Positions 1-12,314 of a stretch of 64,000 bases of DNA are shown one piece after another; the first letter of the stretch is position 1, and each line of letters starts with the position of its first letter. Source of the stretch: Symbiodinium natans (taxonomy: Eukaryota; Sar; Dinophyceae; Suessiales; Symbiodiniaceae); contig CAJNDS010002836.1 in the NCBI GenBank assembly GCA_905221605.1, positions 1-64,000 of the forward strand, read 5' to 3'. A program made the position numbers and the translations under genes. The notes beneath the pieces are model-generated. The model saw only the letters and a program-made list of their open reading frames with translations, was not told where the DNA came from and did not search any database.

Positions 1-1324
1 TTGGACAACAATCATCTCCATAATAAGAGGAATATAAATATTTCGATCATATATATTCGGAATTAAAAATATCAAATTCCCAATAGAAATAATCTAAAGA
101 ATCCGATATATCATAACGAAATACGATTACCATCAATCCAAATATTCTGTATCTTGAATCTTAAATTTTAAGGTAGAAATTGTTCTAGAAATATTTGTTT
201 TAAAAAATATTTCAGATAAGGGTTTAGAGTTGAATATTTAAGATTTAGGATCTAGGGTTTAAAAATTTTTTTTTTAAGATTAAGATAAAATTCCTTAACC
301 CTAAATCCTTATTCTTCATTTTTTTTAGAAAAAATATTTCCAATATATATTTTATCCCTAAATTTTATATTCCAAAAGAAAAATGTAAATAATCAATATA
401 TATATAATGATCCTTCATATAATTCAATAATTCTTAAAATATATATATGCTAATAAATTCCGGATCCTCTCTGTTTAATAATCTTTTTCTATTGAATAAA
501 TCGATATACCATCAATAGAATCGATTATTTTCTCTAGAATATTCGGAAAATCTTCATTATATAAATTTCTTCAAATTTGAGAAAACGATAAACCCAATTT
601 TTCCAGAAATTTGAAGATCGATGTAAGTTATCCAGAACCAGATTTTTTTCAGAAATTTTGGGGTTAGATTGAGGCCGCCGAAAAGCCCAATCTTTCAAAA
701 CCCAGCCCAGGCCCTAAATTTCCCGGAAATTTTGCGGGTAGACCAAAGAGGCTTGGGCATTCCGAGGCATGTTGTACCGTATAGGGCTCGTTTGACCATA
801 GCGCTTTATCGAGTAAGATAATAAAAACAATATAATACCCCCAATTCCCAATCATCGCAGTACATATAGCTGATATATATATACATTATATATATATATA
901 TATATGTGGCAGGAACCTTTATGTATGATATGACCTTTTAATTGTTCTCCACACACAACACACCCACACACGCACACTTTGTTCCTTTCTTCTAGACGAG
1001 ATCGTTGCAAAAGGGGGTTCCCCAGTTCCCCCCCTAGAGCAGGGTTGAGCCCGCTCATTCCTTCCATTTTGCCTTCTTCATCCTCCGTCTCCTCTTCAAC
1101 CTCTTCTTTGGCTTTTTCTTACAAAGGAGACAGGAAAAGCTAATGGCAGACTCCAGTAATTCTCCCTCTGTTGCCTTCTTTCTCGTGTTCCGACGTCTTC
1201 TGTTCCGTCTTCTATTCGAGTAGATTGAAGGGAATATGTCGGTAAAAGGTGTTCACCCTCCCGCAACCTCTTCTTTGGCTGTGTTCTTACAAAGGAGAAA
1301 GGATAAAATGCAAGAAGATGAGTC
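1..1324. other. AT-rich non-coding DNA
   Basis: No supportable gene. The first ~650 bases are strongly AT-rich with a few degenerate TTTAGGG/CCCTAAA words (around 220-310). A short (TA)n tract lies at about 870-907. The short open frames here have no recognisable content. Confidence 0.6.
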
Positions 1325-1753
1325 AAAATAAGACAGGTCAAAAAGAAGCAACCTGACGATCAGAGAGAGGGAAGAAAAAATTGTTTTGTGAGTTGCAGAG
1401 AGGGGCTCCCTCTCCCCCTGGAGCAGGGTTGATTTCCTGTGTTCGCTCTAATTTGCCTTCTTTCTCTCCTGCGTGCCTATGTCTTCTGTTCATGGTTTGA
1501 GGAGATTCAAAGGGACAGATAACAAAGGCGAAAAAGTTTCCCTGTCCCTTTCGCTGTCCTTGATCTTAAGAATCTTGTCTTTTCTCAGTCAGCAAGAGAG
1601 GAAGACGCAGTAGAAGGGAAACAGCAAGGAACGCTTGAAAAAAACAACGGGTACATAAGAGGAAGAAGAAGAAACTCCCTCTCCGCTCTTCTCGATCTTG
1701 TTGTTCAGCTCTCTTCTTGCAGATCATCTCCTACCTTCATCCTTCGCATTCTC

Positions 1754-1754
1754 T

Positions 1755-1796
<42 letters not shown>
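1754..1796. repeat. (TC)n microsatellite
   Basis: A dinucleotide tract inside duplication copy 1; its homologue is at 3657-3722. Confidence 0.9.
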
Positions 1797-1798
<2 letters not shown>

Positions 1799-2285
1799 TT
1801 GTTCCTTTCTTCCAGACGAGAAGCAAATGGATAAGACGAGATGGAAAGAGACATTCTTTGCTTCGCTGCAGATTGTGGGAAGAAAACAATGAGTTTAGAA
1901 TCCAACAGTAGACTGCTTTGCTCTTTTTGTGAAAGTCGGGCATACAACAGTGCGAAGAAATTCTCCCTCCCCTCTTATCCCTGTTCTTTTGTCTATCTCG
2001 TTACAGAAAGACAAATACATATACAAGGCGCCAATTTCAGTGACTACTCATCCTGCCTCGTCTTTCTTTTCCCACTTCTGTTGCGCTTTTCTTGCAGCAG
2101 GAAAACGGAACATGCAAGAATGCACATGAATCTCGCCACCATCATCCTCGCTCGTCTCTCTTATCTCCCTTCTCTCTTCTTTGTTCCCCACCCTCGGTGT
2201 GGGGTTGTTTGATTTTAAACTCAACTCTTCTCCTCGCCCGGGACTCTTCTCCTCGCCCGGAACTCTTCTCCTCGCCCGGTCTACT

Positions 2286-2590
2286 CCTCGCTCATCCCTG
2301 GAGCGCCCAACCCCAAAGTGTCCCTGGAGTGCCCAACTCTAGAGTGGCCCTGGAGTGCCCAACCCCAGACAACCCCAGCCCAGCCCCAGAGTCTCCCTAG
2401 GGCGCCCAACCCCACCGTTTCCAGGAGTGTCCAGCCCAGAGTCTCCAACCCCAGAGTCCCTGGAGGCCCAACCCCAGAGGCCCAGTGCCCAAACCCAGAG
2501 TCTCCCTGAAGCCCAACCGCAGTGTCCCCCTGGAGCGCCCAGCCCCAGAGTGTTGCTGGAGTGCCCAACCCCAGAGTATCTCTACCAAGA
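2286..2590. repeat. GC-rich minisatellite (GCCCAACCCCAGAGT type)
   Basis: Imperfect ~24-27 bp units containing CCTGGAGTGCCCAACCCCAG recur about ten times. The block is missing from the second copy of the duplication, so it was gained or lost after duplication. Confidence 0.8.
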
Positions 2591-3217
2591 GAGGGTGGGG
2601 ATGTTCGAAGCCAAATATTTTCTTACACACGTGACAATGAATACACAAGAGGACAAGGAAAAGAGAAGTTTTTGGATGGGAAAAGAGGGGAGGATGGATT
2701 GTTTTTGTTCGTGGCAAGAAGGAAGGCCGCTGAGTGCCCTTACACCCTCTCTTTTGCTTTCTTTCTCTCCTGCGTTGCCAGGTTTTCTGTTCTTTTGTGC
2801 TTAGGAAATTCAAGGGAACTGCAAAAAAAGAGGAAGACGCTTTCCTTGTCCCTTTTCGTTGCCCTTGCTCTTTGCTTTTCTCATTCAGCGAGAGAGGAAA
2901 AAACAATAAAGAATGGACAAAAGTAGGAAGAAGTGTTCCTTGCCCCTTGTCGTTGCCCTTGCTCTCTTCTTTTCTCGTTCAGCGAGAGAGGAAGAGATTG
3001 TAGGACGAAAACAGCAAAGAATGAACCAGAGTGCTTCTCTCTATTATCTTATTGAGAAGAATGAGCGCATAAGACTGGGAGGAAACGCACTCCTCGCTTT
3101 TCCGTCTGCTTTGGCTCTTTTCTTGCATACGAAACAAATGAATACACAAAAAGGCATGAAGAGACAACTGCGAGAAAACGACAAGGAGCTGACCCGAGTG
3201 CTTGTCTTCTCTTACGG

Positions 3218-3664
3218 GCAAAATAAGATAGGTCAAAAAGAAGCAAATGGACTATCAGAGAGAGGGAAGAAAACATTGTTTTGTGAGTTGCAGAGAGGGG
3301 CTCCCTCTCCCCCTGGAGCAGGGTTAATTTCCTGTGTTCGCTCCAATTTGCCTTCTTTCTCTCCTGCGTGCCTATGTCTTCTGTTCATGGTTTGAGGAGA
3401 TTCAAAGGGACAGATAACAAAGGCGAAAAAGGTTTCCCTGTCCCTTCCGCTGTCCTTGATCTTAAGAATCTTGTCTTTTCTCAGTCAGCAAGAGAGGAAG
3501 ACGCAGTAGAAGGGAAACAGCAAGGAATGCTTGGAAAAAAACAACGGATACATAAGCGGAAGAAAAAGAAGAAGAAACTCCCTCTCCTCTCTTCTCGATC
3601 TTGATCAGCTCTCTTCTTGCAGATCATCTCCTACCTTCATCCTTCGCTTTCTCTCTCTTCTCTC

Positions 3665-3726
<62 letters not shown>

Positions 3727-4480
3727 TTGCCCGACTTTCACAAAAAGAGCAAAGGGAAACCTTGTTCCCCAAGCAGTCTACTGTTGGATTCTAAACTCAT
3801 TGTTTTCTTCCCACAATCTGCAGCGAAGCAAAGAATGTCTCTTTCCATCTTGTCTTATCCATTTGCTTCTCGTCTGGAAGAAAGGAATACGACAGGGCGA
3901 AGAAATTCCCTCTGCCCTCTTATCCCTGTTCTGTAGTCTATCTCGTTACAGAAAGACAAATACATATGCAAGGCGCCAATTTCACTCACTACTCATCCTG
4001 CATCGTCTTTGTTTTCCCACTTCTTTAGCGCTTTTCTTACAGCAGGAAAACTGAACATGCAAGAATACACATGAATCTCGCCACCATCATCCTCTCTCGT
4101 CTCTCTTATCTCTCCTCTCTCTTCTTTGCTTTCTTTTACACGTGACAAATGAATACACAAGAGGACAAGGAAAAGAGAAGCTAATGGACGGGAAAAGAGG
4201 GGGGGATGGATTGTTTTTGTTCGTGGCAAGAAGGGAGGCCGCTGAGTGCCCTTACACCCTCTCTTTGCTTTCTTTCTCTCCTGCGTTCCCAGGTCTTCTG
4301 TTCTTTTTTGCTTAGGAAACTCAAGGGAACTGCTAAAGAAACGAAGAAGAAGTTCTCCTTGTCCCTTTTCGGTGGCCTTGCTCTTTTCTTTTCTCACTCA
4401 GCGAGAGAGGAAGAGACTGCACAACAAAGAATGGACAAGAGCGCTTCTCTCTTATCTTATTCAGAAAATGGATAGGTCAG
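3218..4480. repeat. Tandem segmental duplication, copy 2
   Basis: Second copy of the 1325-3217 block, including its own (TC)n tract at 3657-3722. It lacks the minisatellite insertion, and its internal segment 3728-3885 is inverted relative to copy 1. Confidence 0.8.
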
Positions 4481-5879
4481 AGGAGGAAGAAACCCCCCCT
4501 GTCCTCAGTTTCCATGTCTTCTCTTCTTTTCTCTTCTCTTCTTTACGTGTTCATCAAAGCGTGCAAAGGAAACTCCATTCGCACCCTTTCCTTTCTGTCT
4601 TCTTCAAAGGAAAAGCGGAAGGCAAGGCACAAACCGAAGACAAAAGAACAAACGACCAGAAGAAGGAAACATTATATAGACTGAAAAGGCTATCCTTCTT
4701 GTTTCTCATTGTTTTTTCCATCGCTCTCTCTCTTCAATTCTATCCAGATATTTTCTTTTTCCTTTTGACGAGGAAAATGGAAAGAGAAGGTCCTTTCTCT
4801 TCGTCCCTCGTGTTCTTTCCAAAAAACGAAGAGTATATGCGTTGTGTGAAAAGGTAGAATTTCTAACGCGTCGCGCAGGTATATAGGATGTATGTGTTGC
4901 ATGAACAGCTAGGAATTTCTACCCACATCGTGTAGGTATGTAGCGTGTCTGTATTGTATATCAAATAAAGAAATGGAGAAGAAAGGGCGGTAATCCTGAA
5001 CCGAAAGACTAGGAAGTATTTGAGGGCATTGGTGTTTTTGTATGTAAACATGGGTTGTCATTTCAATGTTTCCCAAAGGGTCACCGAAAACAATTATCAT
5101 TTCTCACACATGAATTATCCCCAATAGTCACAAATAAATATCTCATAAACCCTACCCATTTTTCTTACGTTTAGATTTCTAAGCACCGTATTCGATTAAG
5201 GCTAGGGTCAAACCCTATTCCAAGCTGTACGCATGCTTCTGTAGTTTTGGGACATTGCCTTCCTAAACCTATTCTTTTAACGTTGCAGGCCAAAACATAT
5301 GCATGAACCTTCTTTGTTTGAGGTTTTGCGCCGGACGCTGAGGTCTAATAATTCTAGATTCCTAAACCACGCACCTGGGCACGACGAGGTTGCGGGAGAG
5401 GGGGGGAGGGGCGCGAGCCTTATGGCTGAAGCTTGTTCGTTTAATGTTTAAGCCTAACCCTATTCCTAAACCTTATTCGTCCAAGGGTTAGGACCAAAGC
5501 ATATTCGTTTCGCTTCAGCAATCGAGCGCCTGGGAGATTTCAGAGTGAAAAAAAACGCTTCCCTTGGACAAAACATCAGGGGAATGGGAATCGAAGCGGC
5601 AAAAAACTCAAGGGGCTTCTTCAAAATCGAGGGGAAAAAGAGGATGTCCAAGAATTTCAAGGGAATCAGGCCGAAACTCAAGAGACTCCAGCCGAGTTTG
5701 AGGGTATTTTTTCCTTTTCTTCAGGAGAAACAACTCGGAGGATATTTTTCATGCGAAGATTGTTGATACTTAACGAAAATGCCACAGAGGCCACTTAAGA
5801 TTTGAAAAGGCCCCTTGCATTCTTTTAAAACCCTTGAAAATTGCAAAGAAACAAATATTCTGGGAATTTAGGAATTTAA
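4481..5879. other. Unassigned DNA
   Basis: No gene, RNA or clear repeat recognised. A purine-rich stretch around 5545-5766 is open on the plus strand but low in complexity. Confidence 0.5.
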
Positions 5880-8465
5880 GGAATTCAAGGAATTTCAGAA
5901 GTTCTAATTCGTCTGGGTTTCCGGCCCGCTGGAGTTAGGAAATTAGGAATTTAGGAGTTTTGGCCTTCAGCCGAAATTCCAAAATTCATAAAATCCTAAA
6001 TCCCGGGAAGTAGGAATTTAGGAATTCAGGAGTTTTGGCCTGAAGCCGAAATACCTAAATTCCTAAATTGCCAATTCCAGCGGGCCGGAAACCCAGAGGA
6101 ATTAGAACTTCTGAAAATCCTTGAATTCCTGAAATTCCTAAATTCCTAATTCCAGGGAATTAGGAATTTAGGAATTTAGGAATTTCGGTTACAGGCCCAA
6201 AACTCCTAAATTCCTAAATTCCTAATTCCAGCGGGGCGGAAACCCAGAGGAATTAAAACTTCTGAAATTCCTTGAATTCCTTAAATTCCTAAATTCCTAA
6301 TTCCCGGGAATTAGGAATTTAGGAATTTAGGAATTTCGGCTGAAGGCTAAAATTCCTAAATTCCTAAATCCCTAATTTCCGGGAATTGGGAATGTAGGAA
6401 TTTAAGGAATTCAAGGAATTTCCGAAGTTCTAATTCCTCTGGGTTTCCGGCCCGCTGGAATTAGTAATTTAGGAATTTAGGAATTTCAGCTACAGCCCAA
6501 AACTCTTAATTTCTAAATTCCTAATTCCCGGGAAGGAATTTCGGCTACAGGCCAGAACTCCTAAATTCCTAATTCCAGCGGGCCGGAAACCCAGAGGAAT
6601 TAGAACTTCTGAAATTCCTTGAATTCCTTAAATTCCTAAATTCCTAATTCCCGGAAATTAGGAATTTATGTATTTAGGAATTTCGGCTACAGGCCGAAAA
6701 TCCTAAATTACTAAATTCCTAATTCCAGCGGGCCGGAAACCCAGAAGAATTAGAACTTCTGAAATTCCTTGAATTCCTTAAATTCCTAAATTCCTAATTC
6801 CCGGGAATTAGGAATTTAGGAATTTCGGCTCAAGGCCAAAACTCCTATATTCCTAATTCCAGCGGGCCGGAAACCCAGAAGAATTAGAACTTCTGAAATT
6901 CCTTGAATTCCTTAAATTTCTAAATTCCTAATTCCCGGGAATTAGGAATTTAAGAATTTAGGAATTTCGGCTGAAGGCTAAAATTCCTAAATTCCAAAAT
7001 TCCTAATTTCCGGGAATTAGGAATTTTGGAATTTAAGGAATTCAAGGAATTTCAGAAGTTCTAATTCCTCTGGGTTTCCGGCCCGCTGGAAATAGCAATT
7101 TAGGAATTTAGGAATTTCAGCTACAGCCCAAAACTCTTAAATTTCTAAATTCCTAATTCCCGGGAGTTAGGAATTTAGGAATTTCGGCTACAGCCCAAAA
7201 CTCCTAAATTCCTAAATTCCTAATTCCAGCGGGCCGGAAACCCAGAAGAATTAGAACTTCTGAAATTTCTTGAATTCCTTACATTCCTAAATTCCTAATT
7301 CCCGGGAATTAAGAATTTAGGAATTTCGGCTCAAGGCCAAAACTCCTAAATTCCTAAATTGCTAATTCCCGGGAATTAAGAATTTAGAAATTTAAGGAAT
7401 TCAAGGAATTTCAGAAGTTCTAATTCCTTTGGGTTTCCGGCCCGCTGGAATTAGGAATTTAGGAATTTAGGAGTTTTGGCCTGTAGCCGAAATTCCTAAA
7501 TTCCTAAATTCCTAATTCCTGGGAATTAGGAATTTAGGAATTTAAGGAATTCAAGGAATTTTAGAAGTTCTAATTCCTCTGGGTTTCCGGCCCGATGGAA
7601 TTAAGAATTTAGGAATTTATGATTTTCGGCCTTTAGCCTCCTAAATTCCTAAATGCCTAATTTCCGGGAATTAGGAATTTAGGAATTTAAGGAATTCAAG
7701 GAATTTCAGAAGTTCTAATTTCTCTGGGTTTCTGGCCCGCTTTCCCTAAATTCTTAAATTCCTAATTCCCGGGAATTAGGAATTTAGGGATTTAGGAATT
7801 TCGGCTCAAGGCCAAAACTCCTAAATTCCTAAATTCCCAATTTACGGGAATTAGGAATTTAGGAATTTAAGGAATTCAAGGAATTTCAGAAGTTCTAATT
7901 CCTCTGGGTTTCTGGCATTAAGAATTTAGGAATTTAAGAATTTCGGCTACAGGCCAAAACTCCTAAATTCCTAAATTCCTAATTCCCGGAGATTAGGAAT
8001 TTAGGAATTTAGGAATTTCGGCTACAGGCCCAAAACTCCTAAATTCCTAAATTCCTAATTCCAGGGGGCCGGAAACCCAGAGGAATTAGAACTTCTGAAA
8101 TTCCTTGAATTCCTTAAATTCCTAAATTCCTAATTCCGGGAATTAGGAATTTAGAAATTTAAGGAATTCAAGGAATTTCAGAAGTTCTAATTCCTCTGGG
8201 TTTCTGGCCCGCTGGAATTAGGAATTGAGGAATTTAGGAGTTTTTGCCTTAAGCCGAAATTCCTAAATTCCTAATTCCCGGGAATTAGGAATTGAGGAAT
8301 TTAGGAATTCAGGCCTTAAGCCGAAACTCCTAAATTCCTCAATTCCTAATTCCGGGGAATCAGGAATTTAGGAATTTAGGAATTCGGGCCTTAAGCCGAA
8401 ACTCCTAAATTCATTAATTCCTAATTTCAAGGAATTAGGAAGTTAGGAGTTTCGGCTTAAGGCCT
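5880..8465. repeat. Modular palindromic satellite (AATTCCTAAATTCC / CCGGCCCGCTGG)
   Basis: About 2.6 kb built from TTAGGAATTTAGGAATTT-type words joined to a conserved GGGTTTCCGGCCCGCTGG module. That module occurs about eight times on the plus strand (first near 5917) and about seven times as its reverse complement (first near 6087), interleaved, so neighbouring units form long imperfect inverted repeats. Words such as TTTCGGCTACAGGCC link the modules. No coding potential. Confidence 0.9.
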
Positions 8466-10583
8466 GAATTTGTTAAATTTCTAATTCTTTATATTGGAGT
8501 AAGGAGGCAAGAACAAAGGTCAAATGATACGTAAAGGTTCCTCTTACATATATATATATATATACATTTTACTTGTTGCTACATGGAGATAATGCCTACC
8601 TATGCTGGTCTGTCTGGGCATGGGGCTGTAGGCTTTCTTTCGGAAGGCTTGAAGGCTCAGAGCATTCATTTTTTGATTCTCTGCCTGCTCCTCAGTCAAA
8701 CACACTGCCATTTTCTCTGCGAAGGGTCTCTAGCTTACTCAAAAAGGAATCGCCGCAAGAAGCTCTTACCGAAAACCATTATCACCAGGGACTGCGCGGC
8801 GGGGGGGCCGGCTCTGGGTCTTACGGATGCATCAGCCAGGTGGTCAGGACACCCGCGACGAAGCAGCTGCCGAAGCAGATCCCCGCAGCAGGGATCCTCA
8901 GCTAAAGTGGAGAGGCAAGTGGGGGGTTTCGGAAAATAAGGGTACCCTTTTTGTCCCTTTTTAGGGGATTCGATTCGATTTGGGGTATGAAAGGGTACCC
9001 CTATTTTGGGAGATGCCCAAGTGAAGGTTTGGGGTTACGGGCTTCGCCTAAACTCTGCAGCTAAGCAAAGCTCGCAAGTTTTTCCATCCGGCGAAAAAAA
9101 CATGCCCAGCTCACAAACTGTTGTCCAAGCGGCGTGTTCACATCCATCCATACGGTCCAGCAGGTGCCGTTGAAGATGGGCCTGGCCCGCTGTGAAATGC
9201 ACCAGGATACCAGGCAGACAAAGAGAAACATGGACCCTTTGTCCCAAGAGTAGCAATCAGGGTTCATGGTTCAGGCTCCAATCCTTACATGAATAAGGAA
9301 GGGTATGTCTGGGCGTCCTAGGACAGGACATGCAGTGTTAAGTGCAGTACATGAAGACGAGAAGACTCAGGAAGAATCAGCCCCCCGACCCCGGTAACTT
9401 GTTGTTTCATAGGGTGTAAACGGGAAGCCAACCCTTTAAAAGGCAGGGACAACGGTGAAGAGAATGACTTGCAGACCCCAGAATGCAGCAATGATGCGGA
9501 TTTCAGCTAAAGTCGGCTCTAAATACATGGCCCGTAAGAACACCCAGAAAGGGACTACAACCTTGGGAGCCTGCAGCGCAAGGAATCATCCAACGAGAGG
9601 CCCCGCTTTAGTCAGCAAGGATGACCAAGACTTGCATACTTGGTTGCTCTTAAAGAACTTAAATTATGTTACCATAGTGAAGATACGATCGCGTTTACGA
9701 TGCGTGCTGGTAACTTTGTCCAGCATGGTCGTAGCAAGTCTGCGCGCTAGACTCGAGGCCTGTGGGATATTCAGCAGGAGCTTTGGCATCAGAGTCATCA
9801 GAACTCAAATTTTCCATTTCCACAACGATGCTAAACCCTGAAACCCTCAGCACGATGCCTGCGACCAGGAAAGCACTTACAGGAACCTTCGAAGACGAAA
9901 ACAGATACCAGGTCCCCTCAAAATTCACAGCCCCGAAGGCCTAAACTATAACTTTCAGCAAGATGAGGCCCTGGTCACCAGCCTGCGAGCCCCAACAGCC
10001 CCAAACCACCCCTCAAAAACCCTAAACGCTAAACCCCCAAAACCCTGGCGCCTTGCCGCGGTATGCTTGCTGCCGCAAAACCACTGCTTGCCGGTATGCT
10101 CGGGGATATAGACTACGGGATGAAACCTGGGCTGCTATTTGCTTAAGAACCACCCAAGAATTCTTCATACAAGGGCAAGAGGAAGAAAAAAAGGCAATAG
10201 GGAGTTTCCGGGGCTTCGGTGACCTGAAACATCCGAAAATCCGACAGAAACAGGGCGAAGGGTGCCACTGGGCTAGCTGCAAGCTTAACTGCGGGCAATG
10301 CTTGGACAGGGGGGATTTGGCTCGGCTCTCTCCCTCTCCCTATCTATCTCTGACTCTCTGTCCATCGCTACTTGCTACCGCAGATGACGCTGCAACAAAC
10401 GGGCTACGAGGATCCTCCCGCGTGTCGTGGCTCGCTCAGGGTACGGTGATCGGCTGTGCCAGCAACCCTAAAAGTAGATGTCCTTGAAGCCCGCGTGCTT
10501 TACAATCTCACACGGTCAACGCCGGCATCATCAACGAGGAACGAGGGTTGCTAATAGATCCAATGGTCCTAGCCAAAAAGGAG
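8466..10583. other. Unassigned DNA with one short inverted-repeat element
   Basis: Mixed-composition DNA without a recognisable gene; a small (TA)n tract lies at 8550-8565. Short open frames occur (for example 9455-9841 plus) but match no family I know. Confidence 0.4.
8922..9017 (+). mobile_element. MITE-like element, family A (diverged copy)
   Basis: About 96 bp with terminal inverted repeats: the left end reads GGTTTCGGAAAATAAGGGTACC and the right end is its imperfect reverse complement (GGTACCCCTATTTTGGG). The left end matches other family A copies at 11481, 15612, 19141, 27871 and 41697; the interior differs. Confidence 0.5.
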
Positions 10584-10686
10584 CCCTGAAACCCTGAAAC
10601 CCTGAAACCCTGAAACCCTGAAACCCTGAAACCCTGAAACCCTGAAACCCTGAAACCCTGAAACCCTGAAACCCTAAACCCTAAAC
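10584..10686. repeat. (AAACCCTG)n array running into CCCTAAA
   Basis: About 11 copies of an 8-mer variant of the telomere-like word, ending in two CCCTAAA units. It abuts the donor end of the CDGSH-like exon. Confidence 0.95.
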
Positions 10687-10801
10687 CCCCCAGTTCTTTC
10701 CAGGCAGCTTCGTGTCCTTGCAGCCGGCTTGATCACACCAGGGCTGGGAGATCGACTCGCCGCAGGAGCACCAGTAGTAAACAGTGTCCTTCTCCACCTG
10801 G
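10687..10801 (-). CDS. CDGSH-like iron-sulfur protein, internal exon
   Basis: Read on the minus strand this island encodes VEKDTVYYWCSCGES followed by ISQPWCDQAGCKDT and KLPGKNWG. CDGSH proteins bind a 2Fe-2S cluster through CxCx2(S/T)x3PxCDGxH. Here C-x-C, S, P and CD fit at the right spacing, but the GSH part is replaced by QAGC, so the usual His ligand is absent and a Cys lies nearby. The acceptor is either CCTAG|C (start 10801) or CCAG|G (start 10797); the donor is GG|GTTTAGGG, where the telomere-like array begins. The upstream exon is probably 12243-12314. The downstream remainder was not found. Family assignment is by motif; cluster binding is inference. Confidence 0.6.
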
Positions 10802-10824
10802 CTAGGATCCCAAAACCCTCAGGT

Positions 10825-11459
10825 GGGTTTAGGGATTAGGGTTTAGGGTTTAGGGTTTCGGGTTTCGGGTTTCGGGTTTAGGGTTTCGGGTTTAGGGTTT
10901 AGGGTTTAGGGTTTGTAGAAATTGTATAGGGTTTGGGTCCCAATAACGTTTTGACCGAAACGTTTTGACCGGGTTTCGACCGGGTTACATTTCATTTTTG
11001 TTTTTAAGGTGCTGGAGCCTCCCGTTTTTTGAGGGGGGGGGGGGGGGGGGGCGAATGCCTTTTGAAATCTTCAGAATTGAGGAGCTTAAGGTCTGATCAA
11101 AGTCTTTCGAAACCTCCAGAACTCAAATTTTCAAGGTCTGGGAATTTCTTGCTTTCAAAACAGTTTTTTCGCTTTCAAGGCTTCCCGCTTTGGATTCATT
11201 TACTTTAAACTCTGCAATATCTTGGAAAATTCAGAATGATACCACGTACAATTTCTATTTATTTTGTCTTGAGGGTTTAGGGTTTAGGGGTTAGGGTTTA
11301 GGGTTTAGGGTTTAGGGTTTAGGGTTTAGGGTTTAGGGTTTAGGGTTTATTTTAGGGTTTAGGGTTTAGGGTTTAGGGTTTAGGGTTTAGGGTTTAGGGT
11401 TTAGGGTTTAGGGTTTAGGGTTTAGGGTTTAGGGTTTAGGGTTTAGGGTTTAGGGTTTG
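10825..11459. repeat. TTTAGGG arrays at 10825-10913 and 11272-11459
   Basis: Two plus-oriented heptamer blocks in the putative intron between the two CDGSH-like exons. A G-run lies at about 11033-11051 between them. Confidence 0.9.
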
Positions 11460-11480
11460 GGGGTTGCCAGGTTCTTCGGT

Positions 11481-11577
11481 GGGGGCCCGAACTTCGGGGT
11501 ACCTTATTTGGGGTCCTTACCCTTAGGGAATCCTACTATTTGGGGGACTTTTTCGGTGTCTCATTGTCGTAAACCCC
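11481..11577 (+). mobile_element. MITE-like element, family A
   Basis: About 97 bp sharing GGGGTACCTTATTTGGGGTC and the right-end word TGTCGTAAACCCC with the copies at 15612, 19141, 27871 (reverse) and 41697. It lies directly beside a telomere-like array. Confidence 0.6.
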
Positions 11578-12242
11578 GGGGTCACCTTGGAGGGTCCTTG
11601 GGTCGGGCTCAAAAGGCGGTTTCTACGTCACAGTGATTCACTTCCGGAGCAAGCAGTGGCGCGCCATTGTAGCACTGGGGACCCTACCCTAAAGCCTGAA
11701 GTGGGGTTTCTGCACATACGTGGGGGGTGCCCTTTTTAAGGGCTCCTTTAAAAGAATTATAGTACTTTGGGTATATCACGGGTACCCTATCCTTTTTGGC
11801 ACAGTCAAGTGAGAGCTGGAGCACAGAGCACGGAGAGCCACAAGACGACCCAAAAACCCAAAAACAAAGCTGCAGTATCACCAAACCCTAAACCCTAAAG
11901 CCTAAAGCTGTTGATGAGATGCATCCCCTGCTGACCTCCTGAAGAGTAGCCAGCATTGGTTCTCAGACAGCTCATATCGGGGCTCTTGGCGTTGATTTCT
12001 TAGGGTTCTCCCTCAACTCCCTTTATAGCTCATGGAAATGTAGTGTTTCTAGGGCCCCCAAACCCACTCAAGTTTGCTTTTCTAAAACAAAGAGGAAAAA
12101 GGGCGACTCGCAAAAACCCTAAGCCCTTAGACCACACTTCCCAAGACATTGCCCCCCAAAGCTTATACCCAAAACCCTGATAGCCTAAACTCTAAGCCCT
12201 TATACCCTATATGAACCCCAGGCCTGCCCTAAAACCCTAAAC

Positions 12243-12314
12243 TTTGTAGGCTCCACCATCTCGATGTACGGGCCCAGCTTTGGCGAGTAAGGCACAGGCT
12301 CGTAGGGGAACCAC
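12243..12314 (-). CDS. Probable N-terminal part of the CDGSH-like gene, exon
   Basis: The minus strand reads WFPYEPVPYSPKLGPYIEM then VEPTK, bounded by the acceptor GGGGCAG|G and the donor AAA|GTTTAGGG. CDGSH domains are commonly preceded by a P-x-x-V/I-E type strand, and joining this exon to 10687-10801 gives EPT-K/N followed by the VEKDTVYYWC stretch, as expected. The phases agree if the next exon begins at 10801. A further exon-like island at about 11903-11953 (NAGYSSGGQQGMHLINS) may belong between them. Confidence 0.45.

Larger units (their letters stand above)
1325..3217. repeat. Tandem segmental duplication, copy 1
   Basis: This block is repeated from 3218 onward with high visible similarity; compare 1325-1780 with 3218-3720, 1946-2185 with 3890-4130, and 2618-3010 with 4134-4440. 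Copy 1 carries about 425 extra bases (about 2190-2615) holding a GC-rich minisatellite. The segment 1803-1942 runs in the opposite orientation to its counterpart 3728-3885. The DNA is rich in CTT/GAA and open frames appear on both strands; none looks like a conserved protein. Confidence 0.8.
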
